Source: Hysterium pulicare CBS 123377 (lineage: Eukaryota; Ascomycota; Dothideomycetes; Hysteriales; Hysteriaceae). Taken from it: DNA of 32,230 bases. Of the stretch, positions 10,387-20,053 are shown in pieces; position 1 is the first letter of the stretch, and every line of letters starts with the position of its first letter. A model generated the notes under the pieces. It ran no database searches, was not told where the DNA came from, and saw nothing but the letters and a program-made list of their open reading frames with translations. The translations under genes were made by a program, and so were the position numbers. The stretch covers positions 1-32,230 of the forward strand of contig AJFK01000160.1 in the NCBI GenBank assembly GCA_000467715.1, in the 5' to 3' direction.

Positions 10387-11897
10387 CTACGCCGCCGTGC
10401 TAGTCGGGCTAGCCGCCGGCTGCATAGGCTGTCCACTATGCCTCGGTCCTGAAGCACTCGGTGCTGCAGCACTTGGCATCGGGAATCCCGGAAAGCCCGC
10501 GGGAAGTGAGAATCCTGGAGGAACAGAGAACGATTGCATTCCCGGGAACGGAGGCATATCAGTCGGGAAGGCGGCTCCGCTCGGGAAGGCCGGGAATCCA
10601 CCACTGGGGAACGCAGTCGGGAACCCGCTTGGGAAGCTGAATCCGCTTGGCAGAGCTCCGAACGGATTCGGGTTTGGCTTGCCTCCGTTCTTGCCGTAGT
10701 TGGAGGCGGCGTTGACGGTGTAGTTGGCGGAAGGGTCGATGCCGAAGGCAATCCAGCCGAAGAGACCGTCGGTGAGTTTGTTGCCGATCATGGTGTATTC
10801 GAGGATGGGGTCGCCGTTGGAGGCTTCTTGTGCCATGATGAAGTCTTCGCGGTTCAGGGTGAGGGTTTGATTGTTGGTGCTATAAGGGTGGGTGGTTCGA
10901 ACGGAGGAGATTAGGGATTGGTCGAAGAAGAGCTGGCCGACGTGGGAGATGTGGCCGCCAGTGATGGTGTTGTTGGGGAGGATGGTTGCGTTAAGATGAG
11001 CCATAACTACGACATGTTAGTAGAGTTCGAAATATGTAGAGATGTGATCGCGGAAGAAATGAGAGATGCAGATTAGGCGGATTGAGGGAAAGATGCGATG
11101 ACTGACCGTGAATATGTGGAGTGCGTCCTTCATAGTGGCCAGGAACAATGGTATCGAAAGTCACAATACCATCCTTCTTGCTGGGCTGGATTCCACGAAG
11201 CATAGTGGTATTGATATTGCTAGGATCACCGTTGCCGTTAGGTATGAAAGTATTGGTGACACCACCATAAACGCCCTAGGAATATTTTAGAAGAAATTCA
11301 GAACAATAATATTCTAGTACTCACAGTGCTGTTGGAGTGCCACATCTCAAGCATAACACCAGTCATTGGCTCGCAAGTCTTGATGTTGATAAGTTGAACT
11401 TCATACGTCAAGGGAACACCCGGTTCGTTCTCGCGAACATTCTGTCTGATCTGTTCTCCCGAAACATCTGCCTATTGTTAACACCATTCCACGGAATTGG
11501 TATAGACAAGCGTACAGTATGGCCCCTCAGTCACCTCAGGAGAAAGGATGCAAGAGTTGTTTCCCGCAAAGATGACATTGTCCGGGGTTTGCATCGTATA
11601 GTTGTGAGTGGAGTGGTGTGACTCGTTCAAGATGTTGTGAGTTTGCTGGCGGGTCTCCAGGGACCTCTTCTTGCGAAGGTTGTCCACCATCTCCCGACGC
11701 CTCGCAACCGAACGCTCGTGAATACCTCTCGCCTTCAACGTCTCATGGCAATGAGTGAGAGAGCGTCTTTCCGCCTTAGCCATGTATGCGGCACGTTGAG
11801 CTATCTCGTTCGTGGCATCATGTCCTGGATGGGCGATGACTCCGGATGCAAAGATGGAAGCCGCGAGGGCTGCGAGACATTTGCTGACGACAACCAT
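10387..11897 (-). CDS. Secreted intradiol ring-cleavage dioxygenase-like protein
   Basis: Four exons: 11897-11516, 11467-11325, 11275-11107 and 11006-10387; 1314 nt, 437 residues. Introns are 48, 49 and 100 nt, with a CTACTAAC branch in the last. Residues 1-22 form a signal peptide (LAALAASIFASGVIA, then HPGHD). The catalytic part has LSPEVTEGPYYVSGE, MLEMWHSNSTGVYGG, VPGHYEGRTPHIHVMAH. By family pattern the iron ligands are Tyr178, Tyr223, His229 and His231, with Arg226 beside them. Such enzymes open catechol-type rings between the hydroxyls; fungal secreted members are linked to lignin-derived aromatics. The last roughly 80 residues form a low-complexity Gly/Pro/Phe/Ser tail built on FPSGF-like units, ending TAA-rich (SPTSTAA), possibly a cell-wall or surface tail. 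The gene is convergent with CWC27. Confidence 0.9.
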
Positions 11898-11966
11898 GAT
11901 TGTGGTAGAGCAGAATGAGAATTGGGAGCTGTCCTGAAGGGACCTTCGTATCCGGATTTCCCCTAC

Positions 11967-11974
11967 ATATATAT
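11967..11974 (-). promoter_or_regulatory. Possible TATA box of the dioxygenase gene
   Basis: ATATATAT lies about 70 bases upstream of the ATG at 11897 on the minus strand. The spacing suits a fungal TATA element. Confidence 0.35.
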
Positions 11975-13152
11975 TTTTGCTCGTCTAATAGAGATGCATC
12001 GGCGATCGGATGTATATTCGTAGAAGTAACGTTGAAAATAGAAGTGACCTGATCCATCGCGTAAGAGGTAGTATAAAAGTCTTGGAACATATCAAGGTTA
12101 CATTCTGGCCTACCGGGTCTCTCCAAAGAACATAGGGATATGAAATAGGCGTTAAAACCTAATTTGCTAATATGATATGTAGAGAGAGAATGCGGCAGTT
12201 GCCACAAACTGGATTGTGGGGTAAAACACAAGCACCCTGTAAACAACTCTGGGGTAGGCAATTCCTAATGAAAATCAATAACGTAAACTTGGGATACGCT
12301 CGGTAGTAATGGCTATCCAGTCGGCGATTTCTACGAAATAAGGCTTCTGTCCGTTAATATATTCTCGGAGGATCCCAGGGGTATAGGTATGGATTATATT
12401 CGTCTATCGCTTGATTGGTCTGATGAATCACTGGCAGGGTGCAGACCTGGAAAAATAGAAAAACCGTAAAATCGTCCGGGCGCAAGAGCGTCGTCAGCGA
12501 CATGGTGCTGTATAGCATTGGTCCAACGGACCCAACAATTCTGTGTATATTGATAGTTTGAGTTTCAAGTCAATTTTCCTGAATATCCATGATTTAACCG
12601 CCGTCGACGAAGAATTTGCCAGATTGCCATGTTCGCGACGTGCAGGAGGCTCTAAACCGGGTGCGATGTGCGGCAACGGTCAAACCAGATTTCGGAGAAT
12701 TGAAGCTGCGCTGTGACAATCCTTTCGTGAATTTGAGGAGTAGTAGGGGACTCGGTGACCTGGATTTAAGGCGCCATCGGTGGAGCAGGGTCCTCATGAA
12801 AAGAAAATCACGATGCAAACATTTCTGAGGTTATTGATTAATTAGATTACGGAAGGAATGATGGCAAAGTAGAGGTGACGTCGTATCAAGGGTTGAGCTA
12901 CAAGCTTTTTGTGCGTTACATAATCACTCTAAGTTTCGGATATAGTTTCAAGGATCGGAAATACGCAGTCGCGCTAGAATATACGTCTATTCTCATTTCC
13001 CGGTGGAAAATTTGCCATGCACCTCCTCAGGAGGACAAGTGCATTTCCATTCTTCCTACATCTTAGAATGTCTTCTGTTTCACTTCAGACAAATCAACCC
13101 TTGTACCCTCAGCGCACGCCTCACTTCTTCTACTGATTATGATCCAAAGGCT
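11975..13152. other. Intergenic region, no gene recognised
   Basis: Only short, mutually overlapping open stretches on both strands (for example 12594-12828) were seen, with no family-like sequence or splice support. The left part is probably the promoter of the dioxygenase gene. Confidence 0.5.
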
Positions 13153-14477
13153 TTAGTCAATCCACGCATATGCTCGCCGCATGTCAGAGTTGACCTCTAG
13201 GTTAGTTACTGAGTAACTCTGAATCAGCTCCATGATCCTCACATCCATATTTTCCCATAGATATATCTCTACCGCATATGGAGGGTCATATGGTAGTATT
13301 TCCACATAATCCATGAATTCTGGATATTGGACCTCGACGTGATATACGTGTGCGCACTCTGAAAAAGCAATTCGATACTTCCGTTGTGCAAGCTGCTTGA
13401 AGACGAGGGTGGTCAAATTCATTCCTCGTAAGGACTGGAAGACATATGGAGATATGAGCCATCGATGTTGCAGTTTTCTAAGTTCAGAATATTGAGGGTA
13501 GGAGAGATGTTGCTTAATAGTTTTATGAGTGCTGCCTCTCCACATTCAAGTCCGTTCAAGTCTAATGAAATAGATGAGGTAGATGTATGTTGGCAATGAT
13601 ATCAAACATTTGGCACTTTTGCGGCGCTTGATCGAAATGTCTGCTGACGGTCGAAGCCAATATATAACACCTTAAGGAATGGCCTCAAAGTCAACGGATG
13701 TGTTCTTACAGGTGTCATAATTTTCAGCACCGAGAAAGAGCCCCAGTCTCTCCATGCGACTAAAGCTTACTAGATGAGGCTCTGGCATTCTCATTCTACC
13801 AATCCCCATTCCCATATCTCGTCCGCCAGGAAAACCTTCCATACTGAAGCTTTCCATCTTGGCTCCGGAAACAGTGACCGCAATGAGAATGATACATGCA
13901 GTACCGCTCTGGTCGATATCGCTCGTCCGTAAGACTCTGAAATTGCAAGCGCCCTGCAAGTTCTGGAAAGCTACTGATAGCAAAGCCAAGCCTCGTCCTG
14001 TAGTCCGAAGGAGCTCGCGGCTATATATTGACTCCTCATACTTCAGCTGGCGCATGTCGTATTCTCTGGCTGACTCCTCTTCGTTTTGTCGGTCTCGTTC
14101 AAAGGTACTGGTTCCACAAACTGTGTCTCAGGATGAAATACAAGTTGGCGTACCACGGGACCAATCTTTTGATGGCGTGAAATAGCGATGAGGCGCTGAA
14201 GTGAGTCAAACGTGACATCAACAGAAAGTACTCTGAAGCACTGAGAGAAGGTGTATTGGCTCTTGGAGCAAGCGTCGCGGCAGGTGAGTCTGAATTCGAG
14301 TATTCCATTAAGACTTGGCTTGGGAAGACTCACTTCTCCGTCAAACCGAAAGTAAACAAGGAACGATGCAAAGTTTTCCACGATCTCAGCTGGTAGGCTG
14401 ACCAGGTCTGGCGGTCTGGATATGCGTCCATGCTCGGTAACGTTGGACTCTGCTCGGTGTTCGTGTTTTGAAGCCAT
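13153..14477 (-). pseudogene. F-box/leucine-rich family copy 4, heavily decayed
   Basis: The 5' part (14477 to about 14060) encodes the F-box half: LPAEIVENFASFLVY, LEFRLTCRDACSKSQYTFSQ and SLQRLIAISRHQKIGPVVRQL. The frame shifts near 14040-14080, then continues as REYDMRQLKYEESIYSRELL and GAKMESFSMEGFPGGRDMG. The conserved phase-1 donor (GTAAGA) begins at 13709. After it the exon-2 half is damaged: an in-frame TGA follows AKVPNV, about 20 residues of the first leucine-rich strand are missing relative to copy 5, LDLNGLECGEAALIKLLSNI is recognisable, and another shift occurs near 13430 before TLVFKQLAQRKYRIAF. The last open part ends at 13153. It cannot encode a full protein. Confidence 0.8.
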
Positions 14478-15044
14478 TGTTGTAGAGAAATATTAGGCTG
14501 TGGAATTTTCGGTAGTTACCTACAGATAAAGCAGATCTGTCTTTAGTTTTAGGCAGGGCGAAGCGGACAAGGGCATGAGAGTGGAAGTGAATGTGAAGGT
14601 AGACATGAGTTACGATGAATTGAAGTTTCAAGATAACCACATCTACTAAATTCACTGGATGGTTCACAGCTTACTGTGGTTTGGGTAATAGTTTAAAACG
14701 AAACAGATCAAGTGTTGTTCATTCGAAGGATCTGTTAAGGTAGTGAGCAATTTCTCTTCGAACTTAATAGAGATTGCGAATTAAACACTGAATGACTTTC
14801 GATGTGATTTCTGGGAATGTTGCAGTAAACGCCTGAAGGCCGCAAAACCACGCTTTGTAAAATTGAATATCCTTGATCATGGGCCACATTATGTGATTCA
14901 TGTCTGTCTTTGACAAATTACACGGTGGCTATTAATATTGAGAGCTCCGTTTACGCTTAGGTGATTGTTCCTATGCCCATGCCAGGTAGACTTGTTCAGT
15001 ATGCCAGGAATGTGCAAGCAATCCCATGGCGACGTAAGGACTAT
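14478..15044. other. Spacer between F-box copies 4 and 5
   Basis: This spacer lies upstream of copy 4 and downstream of copy 5. No gene, RNA or repeat was recognised. The right end should hold the 3' region of copy 5. Confidence 0.4.
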
Positions 15045-16466
15045 TCATGGACGCCAAACCAGCATACCGCTTCTGTCGCTCTTAGCTGACAGATCTATAA
15101 CGGCCAAACAGTTCATGATATTAAGTAGCTTCTTGTCTTTGTGCTCCCATGGATGGATGTAGGTAGAATAGCGGTATGGAAGCATAACATATACCCAGTC
15201 CGCAAATTCCGGGTCCGCCACAGGAAAGTCTAGGATTTCTGCGGTCTTGGGGAAGATCGTCCGGCCCAATTGTGCGAGTTGAGATAGCGTGAGTTCCTTT
15301 AGCTCCCGACACTTCTGAAGTGTTTGCATGACTTTCTGCCATGATCCGGAGAGGTTGCAATCCACGATTGTCATTTCGCGCAGCAAGCGTTTGTTGCACT
15401 CCACAAACTTGATCAAATCTTTAGCCGCCAGCTCGAAAGCGTAGAGCCTCAATATTTGAAGATTGTGGAAGGTTAAGTCGTGGATTTTGTGGAAGATATT
15501 ATCTATCTTTGCCCAATCATCAAACCCAATCTTAAGTTCCTCAAGTACCGGCATAGATCGTAGAAATTGTCGCAAGCTATCATTCTTTCGGAAGGTAACT
15601 GTTACTATTGTTAACATCCTATTCCGACCATGAACACACGCAGCTTGGAGCCAGTTGGTTCTTACAGGCATTATCATAAGTCGAATTGGTGGCGAAGAAA
15701 AGTTCCACTTTACGCATGTTGTCGAACAATGCCAGATGTTGCAACGACAACTCGAAATTCTGCACGGTCATTCCTCTGTCTCGTAACTGAATGCAGCCTT
15801 CCATGATGAGGCTTTCCATCCTAACGCCAGCCACGGTGGCAGCTGAGATAACAGCCGATGTCATATGCTGTTGAGTGCCGGCGAACACCCAGCCTTGGGT
15901 TCTGAGCTCTCTGACACCGCTTGGCTCCGCCATGATGTTGAAGAACCTGACTTGCGGAAAGTGCTGAAGCGCAAGAGTTAACATTGCTGTACTTCTGCCG
16001 GAATATTCCATCAGTACGCGTCGAGATTGGTCTTCATTAAGTTCCATTATTTCGTCATCGTTCCAGTCACGCCCGGGCGAGCCACAGAGCACCCGTTCGC
16101 CAGTACGGAACGAAAGTTCTTGGACTCGTCGACTCAGAACTGCGTCCTGGGAGATGTCGATGAGGCGTTGAAGAGAATCGAAGCTGAAGTCCACAAACAG
16201 AGAATCGAAGGTCTGAGCGAAGACGTGTGCGACCTTAGAGCAGAGAATGCGGCAGGTAAGTCTGAGCTCCAGAAGCCCAGAAAAGCCCACTTTAGCTCTA
16301 CCAAATGGAGGAATGAAGGTATAGTAAATGAGTAAGCTACCGATCTTCTCAATGAGCTCCACTGGAAAGTCCGTAAGTCTTTGCCCTGGCAACTTCTGGT
16401 GGTACCAGATCTAGAGCTTTTCTTTGCCGTGCCGTCTTTCGCTTTTGACTTGCTTTTGCGTGTCAT
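15045..16466 (-). pseudogene. F-box/leucine-rich family copy 5, single 5' frameshift
   Basis: Nearly intact. Exon 1 of the family frame runs to 15666, then a 61-nt phase-1 intron (15665-15605, GTAAGA to AATAG), then exon 2 (15604-15045). The frame encodes LTDFPVELIEKIGSLLIYY, LELRLTCRILCSKVAHVFAQ, then MPVLEELKIGFDDWAKID, NLQILRLYAFELAAKDL and ADWVYVMLPYRYSTYIHPWE. There is no ATG in frame before the F-box: going upstream, the frame meets TAG at 16413-16411. The only plausible start codon, ATG at 16466 (MTRKSKSKAKDG), is in another frame. One small indel between about 16380 and 16413 explains this. If that were an assembly error, or if an unseen upstream exon exists, the gene would be functional with roughly 430-450 residues. 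Confidence 0.65.
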
Positions 16467-17180
16467 TGTTAACGTCGTCGAAAAAAGATTACTGCTGCTA
16501 TGATACGTTAGCTACTGATAAATTTCTGGGAGCGAGAATCCACTTCACATTGCATACCTCGCAATTTCGACCGAGAGCTGTGCTGATGGCGTGCCAGTCG
16601 CAATGTGTTATGAGCAGCAAGAAGTAGAAGTAAGAGTAAAATAAAATAATCGGCATTCGGAGATGTATTAATCCGGTTGTTAGGCAATATTCACCTCATT
16701 GAACTGGTGAAAGTGAATAGCGATATGTAGAATCTGGTTGCATGTAAACTTGAAGGAAAAACATTTGTGAACTTCCTGTACTCTACATAATGCCTTCCAG
16801 CAGGCTTAGAATATTTATATACTCCAAAGCACTTTATAGACCGGATGGGGAAAGGGTTGGAGATTCAGACGCACTAACAGCATTGCTTAAGTGTAAAAAT
16901 GTCAGTGTTAGCCTTTTTCTACATGGTTTAGTTATGCTTGACAGTTCGCTTCACAAAAGGTTCATTGCGCATGAGCCACTTATCCTGTTCAATGATATTT
17001 TTAGCACCAAGGAGCAGCAATCTGCTATTACTAGTGTCATAGGCTTGAACAAGTAGTAGAAATACCCCAGCCAGAGGCTTTGATTCTTTGTGCAATAGAG
17101 CTCAGCTCGAGCCAACACACACACTGCGTCAACCTCCTGGACTTTCTGCGGGCTTGATTAAAATTCATTGTCAGGATACC
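16467..17180. other. Intergenic region between F-box copies 5 and 6
   Basis: No gene supported. An 88-codon plus-strand open stretch (16790-17056) has no recognisable family features. Confidence 0.4.
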
Positions 17181-17366
17181 TTATAGATATAGCGCAGAGA
17201 CAATGAATGATAGCCATTTGCCCTTGAGTCGTCCAACTAATATCCGTTCGTCTGGATCGGACTCGTCCCAGTCTTTCTCCCAAGAAGTGTGGCCACCATT
17301 GTAGTTGCACCCATTACTCGCCATTAGGATCGTAGTAATTCCGAATTTCAAAGTCATCTTTTCCGC

Positions 17367-18615
17367 TCAGCTATGGAGGCTCGCGACGTACACTCGCTCA
17401 CCACTTAGGTGGACTTGGTAGATCTCGAGTGACATTAAGTTTGGGCAGCAGCGCAATTCGCGAACAATGTTACTCCACGATCCGTATATGATACAGTCCC
17501 GCAATTCCAATACTCGTAAATGAGATTGGTGAGAGCCGAGGAAGTTAGAAATTGCGGATTCCCAAAACGGTATTCGCTCAAGCCTCAGGGACTGGTGCAT
17601 CGGAAAATGCAGAGTATGAATTTTGTCCATGAATTGCGTAGTAAATATCCAATTTGGGAAGTGTAGAGATAAGTCCGTCAATACTGGCAAAGACTTTAGA
17701 AGCTTCTGAAAGCCATCGTATGCTTGAACATTTGAGTCTGGAGTAGATTAGTATAGTAACGCATATAGGGTGGCTATTCTCACAGTTGTTAATAGCTTCT
17801 CCATCCTCTAGCCATATATCAAGTCTGTGTATACTGCTGAGATTTGCGAAGTGTGGCTTTAGCCCATCAAAGATGTCCAACCGCACACCGACACCATCTT
17901 GCCCATAGGGGAATCCTTCCATAATGAGCTCCTCTAAGGGCCTGTGGGCAATTGCAGCCACGGTAAAAATGATAGATGTCTGGCGAGATGCTAGTCCCCT
18001 GTTGCGGCAATTTTCCATCAGTGTACGCCTTCCAATTGTATCATTGAAAATTTTGAATCGTCGCACGTTTGGGAGGCGTAAAATGGCGCTTAGAAACATA
18101 GCAGTAGTTGTTTGCGCATTGTGGACGCAGAACACATCGTCGCAGCTTTTGTCGTGAGAGATTTTACTCCATTTGCCGTCAAGGTGATATCGATGACAAT
18201 TCGATTCCTTGCAAGAGAATGTAAGTGTCTCCACAACAGGTCCCAGGGTTTCATGACGTGATATATCGATGAGTTGCTGTAGAGATCTAAAGCTGAGCCT
18301 AACAGAGCGTTGCTTGAAAGTCTGAGAGAAAACGTAGTTAACTTTTGCACAGATGGCGCGGCAAGTAAGCCTCAGGTGTAGAAAGTCATCCAGGAACACG
18401 GATTCCTTGTGATTATCGTCGAGAATATAGCGTTGAAGACTCCAAGCGATATTCTCTATGATCTCCACCGGCAAGTCAACGAGATAGGGCCGAGGTGTGC
18501 GAAGTTGAACTGAAGGCTCTATCACAAGTTGAACCGATTGCTTTGTGGTCTGCACCTCATCGGGGTGCGTTTTACCCATGGAGGCCACTGCATCAGGCCT
18601 GTCCGCGACTTGCAC
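17367..18615 (-). CDS. F-box/leucine-rich protein, copy 6
   Basis: Exon 1 is 18615-17784 and exon 2 is 17737-17367, joined over a 46-nt phase-1 intron (GTGAGA; ACTAATC branch; CCAG). The product is 400 residues. F-box half: LVDLPVEIIENIAWSLQRY, LRLTCRAICAKVNYVFSQTF and SLQQLIDISRHETLGPVVE. Leucine-rich half: LPVLTDLSLHFPNWIFTTQF and HLRVLELRDCIIYGSWSNIV. The stop is TGA at 17369-17367, but the same frame stays open for about 61 more codons to TAA at 17183-17181, with SWEKDWDESDPDERILVGRL, which resembles the C-termini of other copies (YIHPWEHKDKKLL). The protein may therefore be shortened. An alternative start is Met13 (18579). By family knowledge it is a candidate SCF adaptor; the target is unknown. 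Confidence 0.7.
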
Positions 18616-19104
18616 ACCGTGACTTGCGAGTAAGTTTTTCCAAACAGGCTTGAATTTTGAGTAGCACTTTGTTGATGATTTATCGCAACGTCGTGGTGGT
18701 ACGAGGTGGTTGGGGGTTCTGAGGCGTTTGGGGGACTCCGGAGTGGTTGAGGGACTTTAAATGGACTGGCTGAAGCCTGGAGATTAGCTGGTGAAACAAG
18801 CACCAGTGGCTTATTCTGGAAAAGTGAAGTGAGGGTGAATACAGAAAGATATATTTTGGAGGGCGCTCTATAGGCAACTTTTACCGTCACACAAGGACAT
18901 GAGCACTTTTAGATTTAGTTTATACTACGAGGCGAATTGGCCAGCATAAGAATTGTGCCACTTTCAATATATGATAAATGGTTGACACTGAATATTTTCA
19001 TAGCTTTTGGATGTTTCATGCGCTTATCAGGACTTTTGATAGACATTGCAGTTTTCTAGGACTTCAAAGAGGCGGCAGGTTGCTGCACCTAGTCTACCTT
19101 TACC
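18616..19104. other. Spacer upstream of F-box copy 6
   Basis: Presumed promoter of copy 6. Out-of-frame open stretches run into the gene, but nothing in them looks coding. Confidence 0.35.
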
Positions 19105-19824
19105 CTAAGGACCCCAAGCAAAAACATCCTCCTCATCTCCGCCAAACTCACGGTTGACGTTCCTCGTCAACTTACATCTTTCGTTGGTAACAACCATATT
19201 CGAGTTCATCTTAGCTAGTCCGACCATCATGTCCTCATCCTCGGTAATGATCGTTTCCCAGCGAGAAATGCGACGAGCCACTAGATAGTCGTCAAACTCA
19301 TCATCTCCGAGAGGTTCGGAAGTTGCATCTCCGTGATTCGAGAAGGCGACTCGGCAGCCATTTTCAGAGATCTGGCAAGGCTCCAGACGACGCAGCTTCT
19401 TTTTCGTACAAACTAGTCCAAGTGTGCGAACGAGGGATCGTAGGTCCGTAGCAAATTCGTCGTCCAATCGCTTCAACTTAAGGGGAATTGAAGTATCGCT
19501 GTGAGCCGTCAAAAAATCCAGCATGTTCGATGTCGTGTAAAAGCCAGTTATTACTATTGTTTCCAGTTGAGCAAAGAAGGTAGTATTAGAATCACGACCA
19601 CGGAATGTACTGCCAATCAATGAAGAAACATAATGAGCGGTCTCGAGGTGTAGATGGGTAAGAAACCTCAGGTGCCGAAAAGAGCAATGTATTGTAGATA
19701 GGGGGGTATATCTCGAGATGGCGGAGTCGGTAGATTGATCATCGACCGACCGTTTGCGAGAGGCCCTGGCCGGTCCCCGTATGGGCGGTCGGCTTGTCCA
19801 GTCCATCGTCGGCTCTAGGCACAC
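19105..19824 (-). CDS. Orphan leucine-rich protein, similar to F-box family C-terminal half
   Basis: An open frame of 239 residues without introns. It has HLRFLTHLHLETAHYVSSL, FAQLETIVITGF, then CQISENGCRVAFSNHGD and DDEFDDYLVARRISRWETII. The order (leucine-rich strands, a GxRxAF segment, then an acidic DW/DY region followed by a Glu-rich helix) follows exon 2 of the neighbouring F-box copies (LAEEDFRTGFETIGD, DWVNIDLPN). No F-box precedes it, and the first roughly 50 residues (TSRPPIRGPARASRKRSVDD) look unrelated. It may be a truncated family copy, possibly non-functional, or a separate gene. The start Met is uncertain; a second Met lies at residue 7. Confidence 0.5.
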   Translation of the reverse strand: MCLEPTMDWTSRPPIRGPARASRKRSVDDQSTDSAISRYTPLSTIHCSFRHLRFLTHLHLETAHYVSSLIGSTFRGRDSNTTFFAQLETIVITGFYTTSNMLDFLTAHSDTSIPLKLKRLDDEFATDLRSLVRTLGLVCTKKKLRRLEPCQISENGCRVAFSNHGDATSEPLGDDEFDDYLVARRISRWETIITEDEDMMVGLAKMNSNMVVTNERCKLTRNVNREFGGDEEDVFAWGP

Positions 19825-20053
19825 CGTATTGTTGATGTACTCATCCCATGGAGAAAGGGAAGTGAGATAACTACATAAGTCAATGAACTTTTATCCAACT
19901 CTCGGCTATTTGGCTACATTGCATGCTGGTATTGTCCAACATCTATAAGAGGTACGTAATAGATCGGCGGAAAATGTAGCCTTATCAACTTCTACCTCCT
20001 TAACCAACCCCACCACCGTTGTGAATCTCGAGTATTGAAATTAACAGTTCTTA

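Noticed and set aside
11478-11515. Stop after EGPYC in the dioxygenase as sign of a broken gene
   Set aside because: A 48-nt intron (11515-11468) removes it and gives the conserved EGPYYVSGE.
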